From Porogramme epimiltina (Eukaryota; Basidiomycota; Agaricomycetes; Polyporales; Polyporaceae): a stretch of DNA of 31,062 bases. The notes below the pieces were generated by a model. That model was not told the origin of the DNA, did not search any database, and saw only the letters and a program-made list of their open reading frames with translations. A program made the translations under genes and the position numbers. Positions 30,511 to 31,062 of the stretch are shown one piece after another (the stretch's first letter is position 1; each line of letters starts with the position of its first letter). The stretch covers positions 1 through 31,062 of the forward strand of contig FTLJ01000797.1 of assembly GCA_900155495.1 (NCBI GenBank). Direction: 5' to 3'.

Positions 30511-31019
30511 ATCGGAACCGACAGCAAAGGACCTGACTGCCGCCAAGATTTGCCTCCCACCCAACGCGTACCGTGAGCTGTAAGCATGGCCCGCGGCCGG
30601 GGTCTCCGAAAAGCACGTGTACTGATTTGCTCCTCTGCGCGACAGTCACTGGCACCGCGCGGCTGAGTGGGGATACATCCTCAACGGCACCGGTCTCATC
30701 TCCGCTATCGACGACAGCGGAAGGAGCTACACGGCCGACATTAAGGGCCCTCTGAAGGGTACGGACCCGGACATTCACTAGTGAGCCCCTCCCTCTCTTG
30801 TGCCCCTCCATACTCAACGCCTGGTGTTCCTTGCCAAATATAGCTTCCCTCCCGCCACCCCACACTCGATCCAGGCGCTGTCCCCACGTCCTCGAGAGCA
30901 CCGTCGCGCTGCCGCCTCTCGGCGACACCAAGGACCCGGCGGTCGCGGACCCGAACGGCGAGGTCCCGAGCCCGTTCGTATGGGTGCATGGGGTGGGCGG
31001 TGGTAATGGGGTGCGGTAA
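30511..31019 (+). pseudogene. Fragment of an oxalate decarboxylase-like bicupin gene
   Basis: Exon-like pieces: 30511-30580 (PTAKDLTAAKICLPPNAYRE), 30646-30780 (HWHRAAEWGYILNGTGLISA, IDDSGRSYTADI), 30844 onward (YFPPATPHSIQAL), joined by GT-AG introns of 65 and 63 nt in frame. The first-cupin Mn-binding HxH and Glu (HWHRAAE) and the His of PHSIQ are kept. After PHSIQAL the frame leaves the family. In another frame, from about 30893, ALPPLGDTKDPAVADPNGEV with PSPFVW resembles the linker before the second cupin. The rest of cupin 1 after PHSIQAL and all of cupin 2 are absent before the stop at about 31019. The 5' end abuts the KRE6/SKN1 remnant with no promoter or start. Oxalate decarboxylase splits oxalate to formate and CO2 in wood-decay fungi. 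This copy looks non-functional. Confidence 0.7.
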
Positions 31020-31062
31020 CCGTACGTGCAGACTGTTTCCCTAGTAGTGTAGCATTACAGTA

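Overview
This is nuclear DNA of a filamentous basidiomycete, most likely an Agaricomycete. The protein-coding genes are cut by many short GT-AG introns (mostly 50-75 nt), and the proteins resemble mushroom-type families: a small GH18 chitinase, tandem classical SDRs, a GT25 enzyme, and remnants of a KRE6/SKN1-like and an oxalate-decarboxylase-like gene. No virus, plasmid, CRISPR, tRNA or rRNA gene and no intact transposon was recognised. All exon borders were derived by hand from splice signals, frame and family knowledge; there is no transcript evidence.

Layout. 1-2525: no convincing gene. 2526-3878 (+): proteasome beta-6 subunit, 6 exons. 3879-7830: about 4 kb without a supportable gene. 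7960-9334 (+): AIFM2/FSP1-like FAD oxidoreductase, 5 exons. 10959-12519 (-): conserved fungal protein of unknown function that carries the ordered motifs of DXO/RAI1 decapping nucleases. 14298-15370 (+): secreted GH18 chitinase-like enzyme. 15711-20572 (-): three tandem SDR paralogues (here A, B, C) with almost identical four-exon structures. 21954-23329 (+): an SDR of the retinol-dehydrogenase/protochlorophyllide-reductase-like type. About 23990-24212 (+): decayed SDR remnant. 24779-26256 (+): type II membrane GT25 glycosyltransferase with one unusually long intron. 26592-27918 (-): a second retinol-dehydrogenase-like SDR, paralogous to the first, with a damaged or unresolved 5' end. 28131-28400: diverged minisatellite with a period near 41 bp. 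About 29620-31019 (+): abutting remnants of a KRE6/SKN1-like GH16 gene and an oxalate decarboxylase (cupin) gene.

How it fits together. The left third holds housekeeping or redox genes in sparse DNA. The centre, 15.7-28 kb, is an SDR-rich neighbourhood: five SDR genes and one remnant, from at least two subfamilies, on both strands. It looks like a place of local duplication and decay rather than an operon-like pathway; I see no backbone synthase, P450 or transporter that would make it a secondary-metabolite cluster. The right end is a graveyard of gene pieces next to a tandem repeat. I did not find a clearly new multi-gene system. The most interesting items are the DXO/RAI1-like protein with a substituted motif lysine, the GC-AG intron and altered PG motif in SDR copy C, and the mosaic pseudogene block at the right edge.
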